Notes: generated by a model from the sequence alone, not told the origin. Positions 28,743-38,447 are shown, counted from the first letter of the stretch. The stretch is DNA of 64,000 nucleotides from Devosia lacusdianchii (GCF_022429625.1 NZ_CP092483.1:2728001-2792000), one strand, 5' to 3'. A program made the numbers and translations.

Positions 28743-29696
28743 TTAGCGCACGGACCGCAGATAATGATTGACCGCCAACCCCATAGGCTGATCGTCGAAC
28801 GCCTCGAATTCGAGTGGCAGGTCCTCTGCGCCGACTATCTCATAGTTGGCTTCGCTGGAAAAGAGACCCGCCAGCACATGCGCGTTAAGAGCGTGGCCGC
28901 CCTTGTACGAGCGGAAGCGGCCCCAGATTGGCAGTCCGCCCAGCGACAGATCGCCGATCGCATCGAGCAGCTTGTGGCGCACGAATTCGTCTTCGTAGCG
29001 CAGGCCGCCGGGGTTGAGGATACGGTCCTCATGTACGGTAATGGAATTGTCGAGGCTGGAGCCGAGGGCATAGCCCGCCTGGCGCAGGATCTTGGCATCG
29101 CGCACGAAGCCGAAGGTGCGCGCGCTCGAAACGTCTTCGTAATAGCGGCGCGGGGTCCAGTCGAAAATCATGCGCTGACGGCCGATGACCTTGCTGTCGA
29201 AGTCGATTTCGAGATCGAGTGCGCGGCCGTTATACGGCTCGAGCGCCGCGAAGGCATCGTTGTTGCGCACGGTAACGGCGCGCATGATCTTGAGGAATTT
29301 CCGTTGCGCCGGCTGAATTTCGAGGCCGACCTCGACGATCGCTTCGGCAAAAGGGCGCGCGCTGCCATCCAGAATGGGGCATTCGCCGCCATCCAGCGTG
29401 ATGAGCGCATTGTCGACGCCCATGCCTGATAGGGCCGAGGTGACGTGTTCGATGGTGGCGACACTGACGCTATCGCCGAGATCGAGCGTGGTGCACAGCG
29501 TCGTACGGGTCACGCGAGAAAAATGCACTGGTACAGGGGCGGTGGTGCCGCTCTCGGTTTCCCGGCATATCATGATACCACTGTCGGCAGCGGCCGGGCT
29601 GATCGTGAGGGTCACCGGCTGGGCGCTATGAACGCCATAGCCGGAGAAGCTGATCGCAGCCGCGAGGGTACGCTGGCGCGTGGAAAGTTTCTGCAT
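28743..29696 (-). CDS. lpxC: UDP-3-O-acyl-N-acetylglucosamine deacetylase LpxC
   Basis: A 317-residue zinc deacetylase, the committed step of lipid A synthesis. Zinc ligands are seen in TIEHVTSAL (His near 84) and HKLLDAIGDL (His and Asp), and the general acid His in GGHALNAHVL. The SARTFGF and GSSLDNSI stretches are also typical. The ATG at 29696 is preceded by GGAG nine bases upstream; a TTG seven codons earlier is less likely. A strong terminator separates it from ftsZ, so it is likely transcribed separately. Confidence 0.97.
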   Translation of the reverse strand: MQKLSTRQRTLAAAISFSGYGVHSAQPVTLTISPAAADSGIMICRETESGTTAPVPVHFSRVTRTTLCTTLDLGDSVSVATIEHVTSALSGMGVDNALITLDGGECPILDGSARPFAEAIVEVGLEIQPAQRKFLKIMRAVTVRNNDAFAALEPYNGRALDLEIDFDSKVIGRQRMIFDWTPRRYYEDVSSARTFGFVRDAKILRQAGYALGSSLDNSITVHEDRILNPGGLRYEDEFVRHKLLDAIGDLSLGGLPIWGRFRSYKGGHALNAHVLAGLFSSEANYEIVGAEDLPLEFEAFDDQPMGLAVNHYLRSVR

Positions 29697-29747
29697 ACTC
29701 GAAATACTCCGGCCCAAAACCCCGAACGCCCAAAAACTGTGTTAGCC

Positions 29748-29778
29748 AAAAAAAACTCGGCGCGGAAGCCGCACCGAG
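29748..29778 (-). terminator. Strong Rho-independent terminator after ftsZ
   Basis: On the minus strand CTCGGTGCGG pairs with CCGCGCCGAG (10 bp with one G-T pair, 3-base loop), followed by eight T. It lies about 30 bases beyond the ftsZ stop and just before lpxC. Confidence 0.93.
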
Positions 29779-29807
29779 CAATGTTTCAAATGATCAGCAG
29801 GTGATCG

Positions 29808-31478
29808 TTAACCGTGCTTGCGCAGGAAAGCTGGAATCTCCAGGCTATCCTTCTGCGGCGCTGGAGCCGGTTGGCGACCCTGGGCGTCGAGGTTGCCACG
29901 GGCGCCGTCGACAGATGGTGCAACCCGCGAAGCCCTTGCCCCACCAGCTTCAATTGCGCTGCGGGCAGCGGCGTCGTCAGCCGCCGGGTGGGGTGCTTCT
30001 TCGCGTTCGACCGGCTGCGGCTGTCCTAGGTTCAGGCCAACATTGGAGGCGAGGCGCTTGAACAGAGCGCGGGCATTGCGCGGCTCGGGTTCATGACGTT
30101 CCTGCTGTTCCTGTGACCGGCGGGCAACAATCGGCAGCTCCTCGGTGCGCGGCATGCGGCGCTGACCTTCGGGGCGAGCGGCGTGCGACGGCACATAGAC
30201 GCTGGGAACCGGCGATTCGTCTTCCATAGTCGTCGGCTCGTCCGTCTCCTGCACGCTGGCAGCGGCCGGAATGTAGGGCTCGACGAACACGCCATCGTCT
30301 TCCTGGCCATGATAGCTCGGAGCCGGGTTATCGAACGTGATCGCTTCGGCGACGGCAGCTTCGACCTGATGCTCGATCTGTGTCACCGTCGGAGCCGGCG
30401 CAAATGCAGCACGTTCCTGGGCAACACGGGTCGGCTCGACCGGCACATGGCGACGCACTTCGAGCGGCGTGCGCGAAGCATGCGGCTTTGCCGGCTCCAG
30501 CGCCTGCACCATGGTCGCGTCGGTGCCAGTGGCCACAACGGAGACGCGGATCGTGCCGGTGAGGCCCGGATCGTAGGTCGCGCCGAGGATGATATTGCAA
30601 TCGGGATCGACTTCTTCGCGAATGCGGCTGGCCGCTTCGTCGACTTCGTACAGCGTCAGGTCCGGACCGCCGGTGATGGAGATCAGCAGACCACGTGCGC
30701 CCTGCATCGACACGTCGTCGAGCAGCGGGTTGGCAATGGCGGCTTCGGCGGCGTGGCGGGCACGATCTTCGCCCGAGGCTTCGCCGGTACCCATCATCGC
30801 CTTACCCATGCCGCGCATTACGGCGCGCACGTCGGCGAAGTCGAGGTTGATCAGGCCTTCCTTGACCATCAGATCGGTGATGCAGGCAACGCCGGAGAAC
30901 AGCACCTGGTCGGCCATCGCGAACGCGTCGGCAAACGTGGTCTTTTCGTTGGCAACGCGGAACAGGTTCTGGTTCGGGATGACGATCAGCGTATCGACAT
31001 GACGGTGCAACTCGTCGATGCCGTCATCGGCGAGGCGGGTACGACGGTTACCTTCGAAGTTGAACGGCTTGGTGACCACGCCAACGGTCAGAATGCCCTG
31101 CTCGCGCGCCGCCCGAGCCACAACGGGAGCCGCGCCGGTACCGGTACCACCACCCATACCGCAGGTGATGAACACCATATGCGAGCCACTAAGGTGATCG
31201 TTGATTTCGTCCCAGCTCTCTTCGGCCGCAGCACGGCCGACTTCGGGGTGCGAACCGGCGCCGAGGCCTTCGGTGACGCCGACGCCGAGCTGGATGATAC
31301 GCTGCGCCTTGCTCAGGGCCAGGGCCTGCGCATCGGTATTGGCAACAACGAAGTCCACGCCATCAAGCCCGGATTCGATCATGTTGTTGACGGCGTTGCC
31401 GCCACCACCGCCAACACCGAATACGGTGATGCGAGGCTTCAGTTCCTGAATGTCCGGGATGGTGAGGTTGATAGTCAT
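29808..31478 (-). CDS. ftsZ: Cell division GTPase FtsZ
   Basis: A 556-residue FtsZ. The GTPase domain has [12 protein letters not shown] near 22-33, the tubulin signature GGGTGTG at about 109-115, FNFEGNRR and the T7 loop NLDFADV. A very long disordered linker (about 320-540), rich in Pro, Ala and Glu, leads to the conserved tail [11 protein letters not shown] that binds FtsA and other partners. The ATG at 31478 gives the standard [10 protein letters not shown] start. Unusually, ftsA does not directly precede it: three opposite-strand genes lie between, so ftsZ must use its own promoter in 31479-31730. Confidence 0.98.
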   Translation of the reverse strand: MTINLTIPDIQELKPRITVFGVGGGGGNAVNNMIESGLDGVDFVVANTDAQALALSKAQRIIQLGVGVTEGLGAGSHPEVGRAAAEESWDEINDHLSGSHMVFITCGMGGGTGTGAAPVVARAAREQGILTVGVVTKPFNFEGNRRTRLADDGIDELHRHVDTLIVIPNQNLFRVANEKTTFADAFAMADQVLFSGVACITDLMVKEGLINLDFADVRAVMRGMGKAMMGTGEASGEDRARHAAEAAIANPLLDDVSMQGARGLLISITGGPDLTLYEVDEAASRIREEVDPDCNIILGATYDPGLTGTIRVSVVATGTDATMVQALEPAKPHASRTPLEVRRHVPVEPTRVAQERAAFAPAPTVTQIEHQVEAAVAEAITFDNPAPSYHGQEDDGVFVEPYIPAAASVQETDEPTTMEDESPVPSVYVPSHAARPEGQRRMPRTEELPIVARRSQEQQERHEPEPRNARALFKRLASNVGLNLGQPQPVEREEAPHPAADDAAARSAIEAGGARASRVAPSVDGARGNLDAQGRQPAPAPQKDSLEIPAFLRKHG

Positions 31479-31526
31479 GAAGGGCCTCATAGTGGCGTGA
31501 TTGGTAAAGATTTACCCCCGCAAACG

Positions 31527-31541
31527 TTAACCGCTCCCTAA
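31527..31541 (-). promoter_or_regulatory. CtrA-like binding site upstream of ftsZ
   Basis: Read on the minus strand, TTAG-N7-TTAA matches the CtrA consensus TTAA-N7-TTAA at seven of eight positions. It lies about 50 bases upstream of the ftsZ start codon. CtrA is known to control ftsZ in Caulobacter; whether it does so here is inference. Confidence 0.5.
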
Positions 31542-31655
31542 CAATTGTCTCACCGGTGTTAACGTGAACGCAATTTGCGAGGAGCATCGCCCAGACATTG
31601 ACGACTGGTTAACCACGGCCCGCCCCGTGGGCCTCAAAAAACCCAGTCGTGTCAG

Positions 31656-31699
31656 TTGACAGTCTATAAATAACCAATTAGAAATATAACACATTGGTT
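31656..31699 (+). promoter_or_regulatory. Promoter with overlapping palindromic operator
   Basis: TTGACA at 31656-31661 and TAGAAA at 31679-31684 are spaced by exactly 17 bases; the start would be near 31691. AACCAAT at 31672-31678 and ATTGGTT at 31693-31699 form a perfect 7-bp inverted repeat with a 14-base spacer that brackets the -10 box. This fits a repressor operator. No regulator gene is adjacent. Confidence 0.7.
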
Positions 31700-31732
31700 C
31701 TATAAAGGGCCGTTCACGAGGAGACGACGATC

Positions 31733-32194
31733 ATGCCAAAACCAATGCCTTGCCTGTGGTTCGACGACCGCATCGACGACGCGATCAAGTTCTATTCCGA
31801 GACCTTCAAGTCGGCCAAAGTGCATGAGCTGGTCCGCCACGCGCCCGACAAGCCCGCCTTCACCGCCATCATCGAACTCGACGGGCAGAAGTTCTTCCTT
31901 CTCAACGGCGGACCGCAATTCAAGTTCACCGAGGCAGTGAGCTTCATGATCGACTGCGACGGTCAGGAAGAGGTCGACCACTTCTGGAATACCTTCGTCG
32001 ACAATGGCGGCGAGGAAAGCATGTGCGGCTGGTGCAAGGACAAGTTCGGTCTCTCCTGGCAGGTCGTGCCCAAGCAGATTTTCGAAACCGTCTTCGGCCC
32101 CGACAAGGCCGGCGCTGAGCGGGCCATGCAGGCAATGCTGTCCATGCGGAAACTGGTGGTGGCGGACCTGCGGAAAGCCTATGAGGGAAAATAA
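31733..32194 (+). CDS. VOC family protein (PhnB-like)
   Basis: A 153-residue glyoxalase-fold protein of the PhnB/3-demethylubiquinone-methyltransferase-like group: PCLWFDDRIDDAIKFYSETFKSAKV, then FTAIIELDGQKFFLLNGGPQFKFTEAVSFMIDCDGQEEVDHFWN and CGWCKDKFGLSWQVVPK. Members of the wider VOC family include bleomycin-resistance proteins and dioxygenases; the substrate of this group is generally unknown. GAGGAG precedes the ATG by about nine bases. It is the first gene of a three-gene plus-strand group placed between ftsA and ftsZ. Confidence 0.9.
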   Translation: MPKPMPCLWFDDRIDDAIKFYSETFKSAKVHELVRHAPDKPAFTAIIELDGQKFFLLNGGPQFKFTEAVSFMIDCDGQEEVDHFWNTFVDNGGEESMCGWCKDKFGLSWQVVPKQIFETVFGPDKAGAERAMQAMLSMRKLVVADLRKAYEGK

Positions 32195-32211
32195 TCTCTC
32201 AAGAGAAGCGC

Positions 32212-32721
32212 ATGGCCGACGGACGCATAATCCTGCTCAACGGCACCTCCAGTGCCGGCAAGACCACCCTGTCCCACGCTCTGCGAGCGCAATTGGCCGA
32301 GCCCTTTTGCCTCTATGCCTCCGATCAACTGGCCGATGCGGGTTTCCGCCCACCGGCGCCGCATCAACGTCATGCCGGTCGCGAGCGGTTCTTTGATGGT
32401 TTCCACCGCTCCATCCCCGCCTTTGCAGCGGCGGGGAACGACGTCATCATCGAGCATATTGTGGAGCAACGGACCTGGGCCGATCAGCTAGCGGCGCTGA
32501 TCGGTCATCTCGACGTGTTCTGGATCGGCGTCCACGCGCCGCTCGCCGTTCTCGAACAACGCGAGCGCGCCCGCGGCAATCGGCAGACGGGCGAAGCAGC
32601 CTATCATCTCAAGACACACGACTATTGCCGCTACGACCTGGAGGCGGACACCACGTCCGCCCCAATCGAGCAGATCGCCGCCGACGTCGCTGCGGCATGG
32701 CGGATGCGCGCGGCCCGCTGA
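32212..32721 (+). CDS. Chloramphenicol phosphotransferase-like kinase
   Basis: A 169-residue P-loop kinase of the CPT family. Walker A is GTSSAGKTT at about 11-19. The family pattern continues with FFDGFHRSIPAFAAAGNDVIIEHIVEQRTWADQL and FWIGVHAPLAVLEQRERARGNRQTGEA, then a tyrosine/histidine stretch, YHLKTHDYCRYDLEADT. True CPT phosphorylates chloramphenicol and detoxifies it; most relatives have unknown substrates. It starts 17 bases after the VOC gene and is likely co-transcribed. Confidence 0.88.
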   Translation: MADGRIILLNGTSSAGKTTLSHALRAQLAEPFCLYASDQLADAGFRPPAPHQRHAGRERFFDGFHRSIPAFAAAGNDVIIEHIVEQRTWADQLAALIGHLDVFWIGVHAPLAVLEQRERARGNRQTGEAAYHLKTHDYCRYDLEADTTSAPIEQIAADVAAAWRMRAAR

Positions 32722-32781
32722 GCCAATCGGTTGCCCGCCAATGGCGCATATGCTCATCTCCCCCGCATGGAGGAGACAGAG

Positions 32782-33585
32782 ATGGACCAGCATAAGCTGA
32801 TCGCGGCGATCACAGAAAAAATGGCAGACAAACAAGCCGTCCGTGGTCTGTTCCTGGCCGGCAGCTTTGGTCGCGGCACGGCGGATGAGTGGAGCGACGT
32901 CGACCTGATCGCCGTGGTGCCGGAGGGTCAGGAACGCGCGCTCGCCGATGAATGGCGCACGACGCTCCAGCAAATCACACCCATCGTATTCTGGAACGAG
33001 CTCCTGCGCGGGGTCATCGTGCTCAATGCGATCTCGGAGGAGTGGCTGCGCTGTGACCTTACGATCGTCACATCAAAGGATTTCGGCCGACGTGCGAAGA
33101 ACCTGGTCAAACCGCTGATCGACCACGACGGCATCTATGACGCCCTGCCCGACACGCTCCCACCCAGGGAGCCTGACGCGGGCACGGTGCGCTACCTGAT
33201 CCACGAATTCATCCGCATGCTGGGCCTGATGCCGGTCGGCGCCGGACGGCATGAATACGTGACCATGGTGCTGGGCGTCGGCATGATGCGCGGGCATCTC
33301 GAGGCGCTGTTGATGCAGGATGTGACCAATCCCGACCCCGGCGGGATCCTGCACCAGTCCAAATTGTTGCCGCCCGACCAGATGGCGCTGTTGGCCCGCC
33401 TGCCCTATCCGGATCCAGAACGTGAGGCGCTGATCAATGCCAATTTCGCTATTGCACGGGAATTCATGCCGCGAGCACGGGCCATGGGCAAGCGGCTGGA
33501 CATCGAATGGCCAGAAGAGTTCGAGGCCGCGACGCGGAGGCGGTTAGCGCTGACACTAGGGGAAGCCGCGGGGCGGGCCTGGTAG
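32782..33585 (+). CDS. Nucleotidyltransferase-fold protein
   Basis: A 267-residue protein with an N-terminal nucleotidyltransferase (Pol beta-like) domain: GSFGRGTADEWSDVDLIAVV has the G-S-x10-D-x-D metal-binding motif, and a third acidic residue is expected in RCDLTIV. The C-terminal half is helical, like the accessory domain of aminoglycoside nucleotidyltransferases (RYLIHEFIRMLGLMPVGAGR). The substrate is unknown. GGAGGAG at about 32769-32775 supports the ATG at 32782. It is the third gene of the plus-strand cassette and ends 210 bases before the ftsA stop. Confidence 0.83.
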   Translation: MDQHKLIAAITEKMADKQAVRGLFLAGSFGRGTADEWSDVDLIAVVPEGQERALADEWRTTLQQITPIVFWNELLRGVIVLNAISEEWLRCDLTIVTSKDFGRRAKNLVKPLIDHDGIYDALPDTLPPREPDAGTVRYLIHEFIRMLGLMPVGAGRHEYVTMVLGVGMMRGHLEALLMQDVTNPDPGGILHQSKLLPPDQMALLARLPYPDPEREALINANFAIAREFMPRARAMGKRLDIEWPEEFEAATRRRLALTLGEAAGRAW

Positions 33586-33629
33586 GTCGGGGATCGGAGC
33601 ACCCACGACCAATGTCGATTCCACCGGCC

Positions 33630-33715
33630 GTCACCCTCGGGCTTGACCCGAGGCACTACACTTTACCAGTGACAAGGCAAGTGAGGGCCCCTCGGGTCAA
33701 GCCCGAGGGGTGACG
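33630..33715. repeat. Palindromic intergenic repeat, family C
   Basis: GTCACCCTCGGGCTTGACCCGAGG at the left and CCTCGGGTCAAGCCCGAGG with GTGACG at the right form an inverted pair around about 40 bases. A homologous pair is at 54278-54360. It lies where the cassette between ftsA and ftsZ meets ftsA. Confidence 0.88.
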
Positions 33716-33749
33716 TCCGGTAATTTGACCAAGATTGTGTCACGCACCT

Positions 33750-33793
33750 GATCGGTCCCCCCTTCTTCAGGGGGACGTTAGGAGGGGGTATCC
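33750..33793. repeat. Palindromic intergenic repeat, family D (half copy)
   Basis: ATCGGTCCCCCCTTCTTCAG followed by GGGGGAC and ending AGGAGGGGGTATCC. It matches the recN/ligA element at 25780-25896 in both the CGGTCCC and the GGGGGTATCC segments. It ends at the ftsA stop and could also act as a terminator for ftsA. Confidence 0.65.
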
Positions 33794-33794
33794 G

Positions 33795-35108
33795 CTAGAA
33801 ACTCGTCCGCAGCCAATTGCCCACCCGGGCAAAATACCCGTCGGTGCCGGTGAGCCGGCCGCGACCTCTCGGCTCGGCATATTCCTGCGCGCAGACCTGC
33901 GGATAGATCAGCATGCCGGCAACCGTGGCGAAGGCCGCGCCCTTGGCCATTTCAGGCAGGCCGGCAATGCCCATCGGCCTGCCGTTGCGGACGTTGCGGG
34001 CCAGGATGCGGCGGGCGACTTCGGGCAGGCCAGTCATCTCGCTGGCCCCGCCCGTCAAAACGAAACGGCGGCCGCACACATCCATCATACCAGTGGCCTG
34101 CATGCGGTCACGGATAGCGGTGAGGATTTCCTCGATGCGCGGGCGCATGATGCGGGTGAGCACCGAGCGGGCCACCTGCCCCGGCGCTTCGTCATGCGTG
34201 GCGCCAACCGGCTGGATCGGGATCAAGTCACGCTCGTCTGCCTGGCCGGGCAATACCGAACCGTAGAAGGTCTTGAGTCGTTCGGCATCAGCGACGCTCA
34301 CTGAGAGCTGGCGGGCGATATCAAGCGTCAGATGGTGGCCGCCAATAGCGATGGCGTCGGCATAGACCAGGTGCCCGTCATTGAAGACTGACACGGTCGT
34401 GGTCGCGCCGCCGAAGTCGATGCAGGCGACGCCGAGCTTGGCCTCGTCGTCGACCAGCGTCGCCAGACCGGACGCATAGGGCGTCGCGATCAGCGCTTCG
34501 ATCTGCAGATGGCAGCGATGCAGCACCAGTTCGAGATTGCGCATGGCCAGCGTTTCCGAGCTGACCACGGCCACATCGACGCCCAGCTTGTCGCCGACCA
34601 TGCCCTTGGGGTCGCGGACGCCCTTCTGGCCGTCAATCGCGTAACCGATGGGCAACGCGTGAATGATGGAGCGCTCCGGCCGCACAGACCGCTCGTTGAC
34701 GGCACGCAGCACGCGATAGATATCCGCCTTTTCCACTTCCTGCCCGTCGAGCGACACGGCGGCCGAAAAGGTCTCGGAGCCCAGGCGTCCGGCGGTGACG
34801 TTGACGATCACGGATTCGAGCGTCAGCCCTGCGGCGCGCTCGGCCATGCCCACGACGGAGCGAATAGTCTGCTCGGCCTTCTCTATATCGGTGACCACGC
34901 CGCTCTTGACGCCGGACGATGGGCCGTAGCCGAAGCCGATCACCTCGGCCTGGTGAGTGCGCCCCCTCAACGCCTTGCCTTCGGCGCGCGGGGTCAATCG
35001 CGCGATGACGCAGCAAATCTTGGTGGAGCCGATGTCGAGCACGGCGACCAGCGTGGTCTTGCCGGGCTGGACGGGGCGAAGCCGGGATGTCATGGCGTCG
35101 GTCATCAT
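33795..35108 (-). CDS. ftsA: Cell division protein FtsA
   Basis: A 437-residue actin-like protein: phosphate-1 LVAVLDIGSTKICCVIA, the inserted 1C domain, phosphate-2 VACIDFGGATTTVSVF, and the adenosine motif RFVLTGGASEMTGL. The C-terminus ends in an amphipathic membrane-targeting helix (YFARVGNWLRTSF). It tethers FtsZ to the membrane and recruits later division proteins. The start overlaps the ftsQ stop (ATGATGA), so the two are coupled. The downstream neighbour is not ftsZ, but a repeat and the plus-strand cassette. Confidence 0.97.
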   Translation of the reverse strand: MMTDAMTSRLRPVQPGKTTLVAVLDIGSTKICCVIARLTPRAEGKALRGRTHQAEVIGFGYGPSSGVKSGVVTDIEKAEQTIRSVVGMAERAAGLTLESVIVNVTAGRLGSETFSAAVSLDGQEVEKADIYRVLRAVNERSVRPERSIIHALPIGYAIDGQKGVRDPKGMVGDKLGVDVAVVSSETLAMRNLELVLHRCHLQIEALIATPYASGLATLVDDEAKLGVACIDFGGATTTVSVFNDGHLVYADAIAIGGHHLTLDIARQLSVSVADAERLKTFYGSVLPGQADERDLIPIQPVGATHDEAPGQVARSVLTRIMRPRIEEILTAIRDRMQATGMMDVCGRRFVLTGGASEMTGLPEVARRILARNVRNGRPMGIAGLPEMAKGAAFATVAGMLIYPQVCAQEYAEPRGRGRLTGTDGYFARVGNWLRTSF

Positions 35109-36124
35109 TGCGGGATAATCGGGCTGGCTGGAGTTTCGGGCGGCAGCGGTGCGGAAAAGGCCTGCGATGGCAGTGTGCGCGGCGGCATCGGATAGGGCTG
35201 GCCCGACTTGGCCCGCTCGATGATGGCCTGCCGGCGCGCCTCTTCCGCCGCCGCGATTTCTTCCTCGGTCTTGGTCGGGCGTACGGCCACGAGGCTGGGA
35301 ACCCGCAAGTCGATGACGGTCAGGTCGCGATCGAGCAACTGATAGTCGTTCTGATAGGTCACTAGGTGCCGCAGCGCGCGCGCCACGCCCAGTTCAGGCA
35401 ATTGTATCCGCAAGCCGGTATCGTAGATGATGTCCCACCGGCGGTCGGCAATGCGCGACAGCGCCACCAGACCATCCTTGAGCTCCGGATACTGATCGAG
35501 CGCGCGGATCATGACGATGGCGTCGTCATTGGCGCCGTCACCCACGACCAGCGGCAGGTCGGAATACGCACCGCGATCTTCGCCGATCTGCTCGCCGGTA
35601 CTATCGACCACGAAGGTGATGCCGTCGACGCGCCAACGCGCGACCGGTACCTTTTCAGTTACCGATACGATGACGTCGCCGGGATAGGTCTTGCGGACGC
35701 TGACGCTTTCGACGGCCGGCAGTTCGGCGATCCGCTGGCGCGCCGCTTCCACATCGAAACTAACAGTGGACGTATGAGGCTCGACGCCGAGGGCGTCAAA
35801 AATCGCCTGCTCGCCGGTCAGCGTCTGGCCAGTAATCGAGATCTCGCCAATGGCGAAGCCCGCATCGGCAAAGCGGCCCTGCGCGAGATCTCCCAGCACC
35901 ATGCCACCTGCGGCGATGGGCTCGCGCAATTGGTAGACGGCGGTGCTTGCAGCGAGCAAGGCGGCAATCGCGAGTGCACGCTTGATGACGCGCCGATGCA
36001 GCACCCAGGTGCGACCGAGATTGTTGGCAAGCTTGCGGCGGGGAGAGCGGACAGGAACAGGCAGCGCGCGAGGATCGACGATCCTTGCGCCAGCGAGAAA
36101 CGCCTCGCTCTTTACCTGTTGCAA
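35105..36124 (-). CDS. ftsQ: Cell division protein FtsQ
   Basis: A 339-residue bitopic protein: cytoplasmic N-terminus rich in Arg, one membrane helix (about 47-66, [20 protein letters not shown]), a POTRA domain (about 92-160; [48 protein letters not shown]) and the FtsQ beta domain ([10 protein letters not shown] onward), then a charged Pro-rich tail. It links early and late division proteins as FtsQLB. It overlaps the ddlB end by 13 bases and the ftsA start by four. Confidence 0.95.
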   Translation of the reverse strand: MQQVKSEAFLAGARIVDPRALPVPVRSPRRKLANNLGRTWVLHRRVIKRALAIAALLAASTAVYQLREPIAAGGMVLGDLAQGRFADAGFAIGEISITGQTLTGEQAIFDALGVEPHTSTVSFDVEAARQRIAELPAVESVSVRKTYPGDVIVSVTEKVPVARWRVDGITFVVDSTGEQIGEDRGAYSDLPLVVGDGANDDAIVMIRALDQYPELKDGLVALSRIADRRWDIIYDTGLRIQLPELGVARALRHLVTYQNDYQLLDRDLTVIDLRVPSLVAVRPTKTEEEIAAAEEARRQAIIERAKSGQPYPMPPRTLPSQAFSAPLPPETPASPIIPQ

Positions 36125-37032
36125 CTCGCGTCCTCCACCATCCAGGAGACCAATTCTTCGAACGAATGCCCTGCATGCAGCGCCTGTTCAGGCGCCAGCG
36201 AGGTGGGGGTCATGCCCGGCTGGGTGTTGATTTCCAGACAGACAAGCTCGCCATCTTCCCCCGCTGCATCGTTGTAGCGGAAGTCGGTGCGGGTAATGCC
36301 GCGACACCCAAGCGCGGCATGTGCCCTGAGGCTCATCTTCTGCACTTTGTCGTAAATTTTCGGTGAAATTTGTGCCGGGATAACGTGTTGTGATCCGCCA
36401 GCCGAGTACTTCGCCTCGTAATTGTAGAAGGCGAGGTCGGTCACGATCTCGGTTACCGCCAGCGCGACATCGCCCATGACCGCACAGGTCAGTTCCCGAC
36501 CGGGAATATAGCGCTCGACCATCAGGTCCTCGCCGCCCTTCCAGTCGCTGCCCAGGATCTCCTGGGGCGGATGCGACTGGTCGGCCTTGACGATCAGGAT
36601 GCCGAAGCTTGAACCATCGGCCACCGGCTTGACCACATAGGGCGGCTGCATGACGTGCGAGCAGCCAACCTCGGCCCGGCTGGCGACCACGTGATCGGTA
36701 ACCGGCACACCGGCTGCCTTGAGCATGATCTTGGCCTGGTGCTTATCCATGGCCAGGGCCGAGGCGAGCACGCCTGAGTGGGTATAGGGAATGCGCAGGA
36801 ATTCCAGCACGCCCTGGATCGCGCCATCTTCGCCGAAGCGGCCATGCAGCGCATTGAACGCCACATCGGGCGCGACTTCGCGCAGCCGCTCGGCAATGTC
36901 GTAGCCGACATCGACCTCGGTCACCCGATAGCCGGCATTGCGCAACGCCTCGGCGCATCCTTTGCCCGAGCTGAGCGATACGGGACGCTCATTGGATAGG
37001 CCGCCCATGAGGACGGCAACGTGCTTGCTCAC
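36112..37032 (-). CDS. ddlB: D-alanine--D-alanine ligase
   Basis: A 306-residue ATP-grasp ligase that makes the D-Ala-D-Ala dipeptide of peptidoglycan. Family marks: [39 protein letters not shown], the ATP-binding [29 protein letters not shown] and the metal-binding [12 protein letters not shown] with [19 protein letters not shown]. The start is a GTG at 37032 that overlaps the murC stop (GTGA), with GGAGGAG six bases upstream. murB, which normally lies between murC and ddlB in this cluster, is absent. Confidence 0.96.
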   Translation of the reverse strand: MSKHVAVLMGGLSNERPVSLSSGKGCAEALRNAGYRVTEVDVGYDIAERLREVAPDVAFNALHGRFGEDGAIQGVLEFLRIPYTHSGVLASALAMDKHQAKIMLKAAGVPVTDHVVASRAEVGCSHVMQPPYVVKPVADGSSFGILIVKADQSHPPQEILGSDWKGGEDLMVERYIPGRELTCAVMGDVALAVTEIVTDLAFYNYEAKYSAGGSQHVIPAQISPKIYDKVQKMSLRAHAALGCRGITRTDFRYNDAAGEDGELVCLEINTQPGMTPTSLAPEQALHAGHSFEELVSWMVEDASCNR

Positions 37033-38447
37033 TTGGGCTCCTCCCCGATCAGCGCGCCGAGTTCGGCCGGCAGCGCTGCGGCCCATTGCGTGATATTGCC
37101 GGCGCCCAGACAGACGACATAGTCGCCCTCCTCGGCGCGGCTGGCGATAAGCGGCGCCAGCGCTTCGGGCCGATCGATGACCCGCGCGTCACGATGACCG
37201 CGCGCGCGGATGCGGTTGACCAGCTCTTCATGCGTAACGCCGGCAATCGGCTGCTCGCCGGCGGCATAGACCGGCGCGACGATGACCGTATCGGCATCGT
37301 TGAAGCAGGCGGAGAAATCGTCGAACAAGTCGTGCAGACGCGAGTAGCGGTGTGGCTGCACCACGGCGATGACGTCGCGCTTGGTCGACTGCCGCGCCGC
37401 CTTGAGCACAGCGGCGATTTCCACCGGGTGATGGCCATAATCGTCGATCACGGTAATGCCGCCGACGACACCGGTCTTGGTGAAGCGGCGCTTGACCCCG
37501 GTAAAGCCCTTGAGGCCCTTGCGGATGGCCTCGGCGGGCACGTGAAGCTGATCGGCCACGGCAATGGCGGCGGTAGCATTGAGCGCGTTGTGCACGCCCG
37601 GCATTGGCAGCTCCAGCCCATCGATGCGGAGCTGGGTCATACGGATGCGGTCGCGGATCTCGACGGCAAAGTGACTGACGCCATCCACGGTTTCGAGATC
37701 GACCAGCCGCACATCGGCCTGCGGATTGCGGCCATAGGTGATGACGCGGCGATCCTTGATCAACCCAACGAGCGCCTGCACCTCGGGGTGATCGAGGCAC
37801 ATCACGGCAAAGCCATAGAAGGGCACGTTCTCGACGAACTGCAGGAAGGCCTTCTTGACCCCCTCGAAGTCGCCATAGTGGTCGAGATGTTCAGGATCGA
37901 TATTGGTGACGATGGCGACATCGGCCGGCAGCTTGACGAAAGTGCCGTCGCTCTCGTCGGCCTCGGCCACCATCCACTCGCCGCTGCCCAGACGGGCATT
38001 GGTGCCATAGGCATTGATGATGCCGCCATTGATGACGGTCGGATCGAGATCACCCGCGTCGAGCAGCGTCGCCACCAGCGTCGTCGTGGTGGTCTTGCCA
38101 TGCGTACCGCCGATGGCGATGGCGTTCTTGAAGCGCATGATCTCGGCGAGCATTTCGGCACGACGCACCACTGGCAAGGCGCGAGCGCGGGCAGCAGCCA
38201 GCTCCGGATTATCCTTCTTGATCGCCGAGGACACGACGACCACGGCGGCTTCACCCAGATTGTCGCCGCTCTGGCCGATGGCAACCTTGATGCCCATCGA
38301 CTGCAGGCGCTGCACATTGGGATTGGCGGCAGCGTCGGAGCCCTGCACCACATAACCCTGGTTATGCAGGATTTCGGCGATACCGCTCATGCCGATGCCG
38401 CCGATCCCGATGAAATGGACGGGGCCGATATTGCGGGGCATCTTCAT
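37029..38447 (-). CDS. murC: UDP-N-acetylmuramate--L-alanine ligase
   Basis: A 472-residue Mur ligase. The N-terminal domain begins [21 protein letters not shown] (UDP-MurNAc binding), the ATP P-loop is [14 protein letters not shown] near 113-126, EADESDGTF is the MurC-specific stretch, and the C-terminal domain has [16 protein letters not shown] and [17 protein letters not shown]. It adds L-Ala to UDP-MurNAc. It is the fourth-last gene of the contiguous dcw block and overlaps both murG and ddlB. Confidence 0.98.
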   Translation of the reverse strand: MKMPRNIGPVHFIGIGGIGMSGIAEILHNQGYVVQGSDAAANPNVQRLQSMGIKVAIGQSGDNLGEAAVVVVSSAIKKDNPELAAARARALPVVRRAEMLAEIMRFKNAIAIGGTHGKTTTTTLVATLLDAGDLDPTVINGGIINAYGTNARLGSGEWMVAEADESDGTFVKLPADVAIVTNIDPEHLDHYGDFEGVKKAFLQFVENVPFYGFAVMCLDHPEVQALVGLIKDRRVITYGRNPQADVRLVDLETVDGVSHFAVEIRDRIRMTQLRIDGLELPMPGVHNALNATAAIAVADQLHVPAEAIRKGLKGFTGVKRRFTKTGVVGGITVIDDYGHHPVEIAAVLKAARQSTKRDVIAVVQPHRYSRLHDLFDDFSACFNDADTVIVAPVYAAGEQPIAGVTHEELVNRIRARGHRDARVIDRPEALAPLIASRAEEGDYVVCLGAGNITQWAAALPAELGALIGEEPK

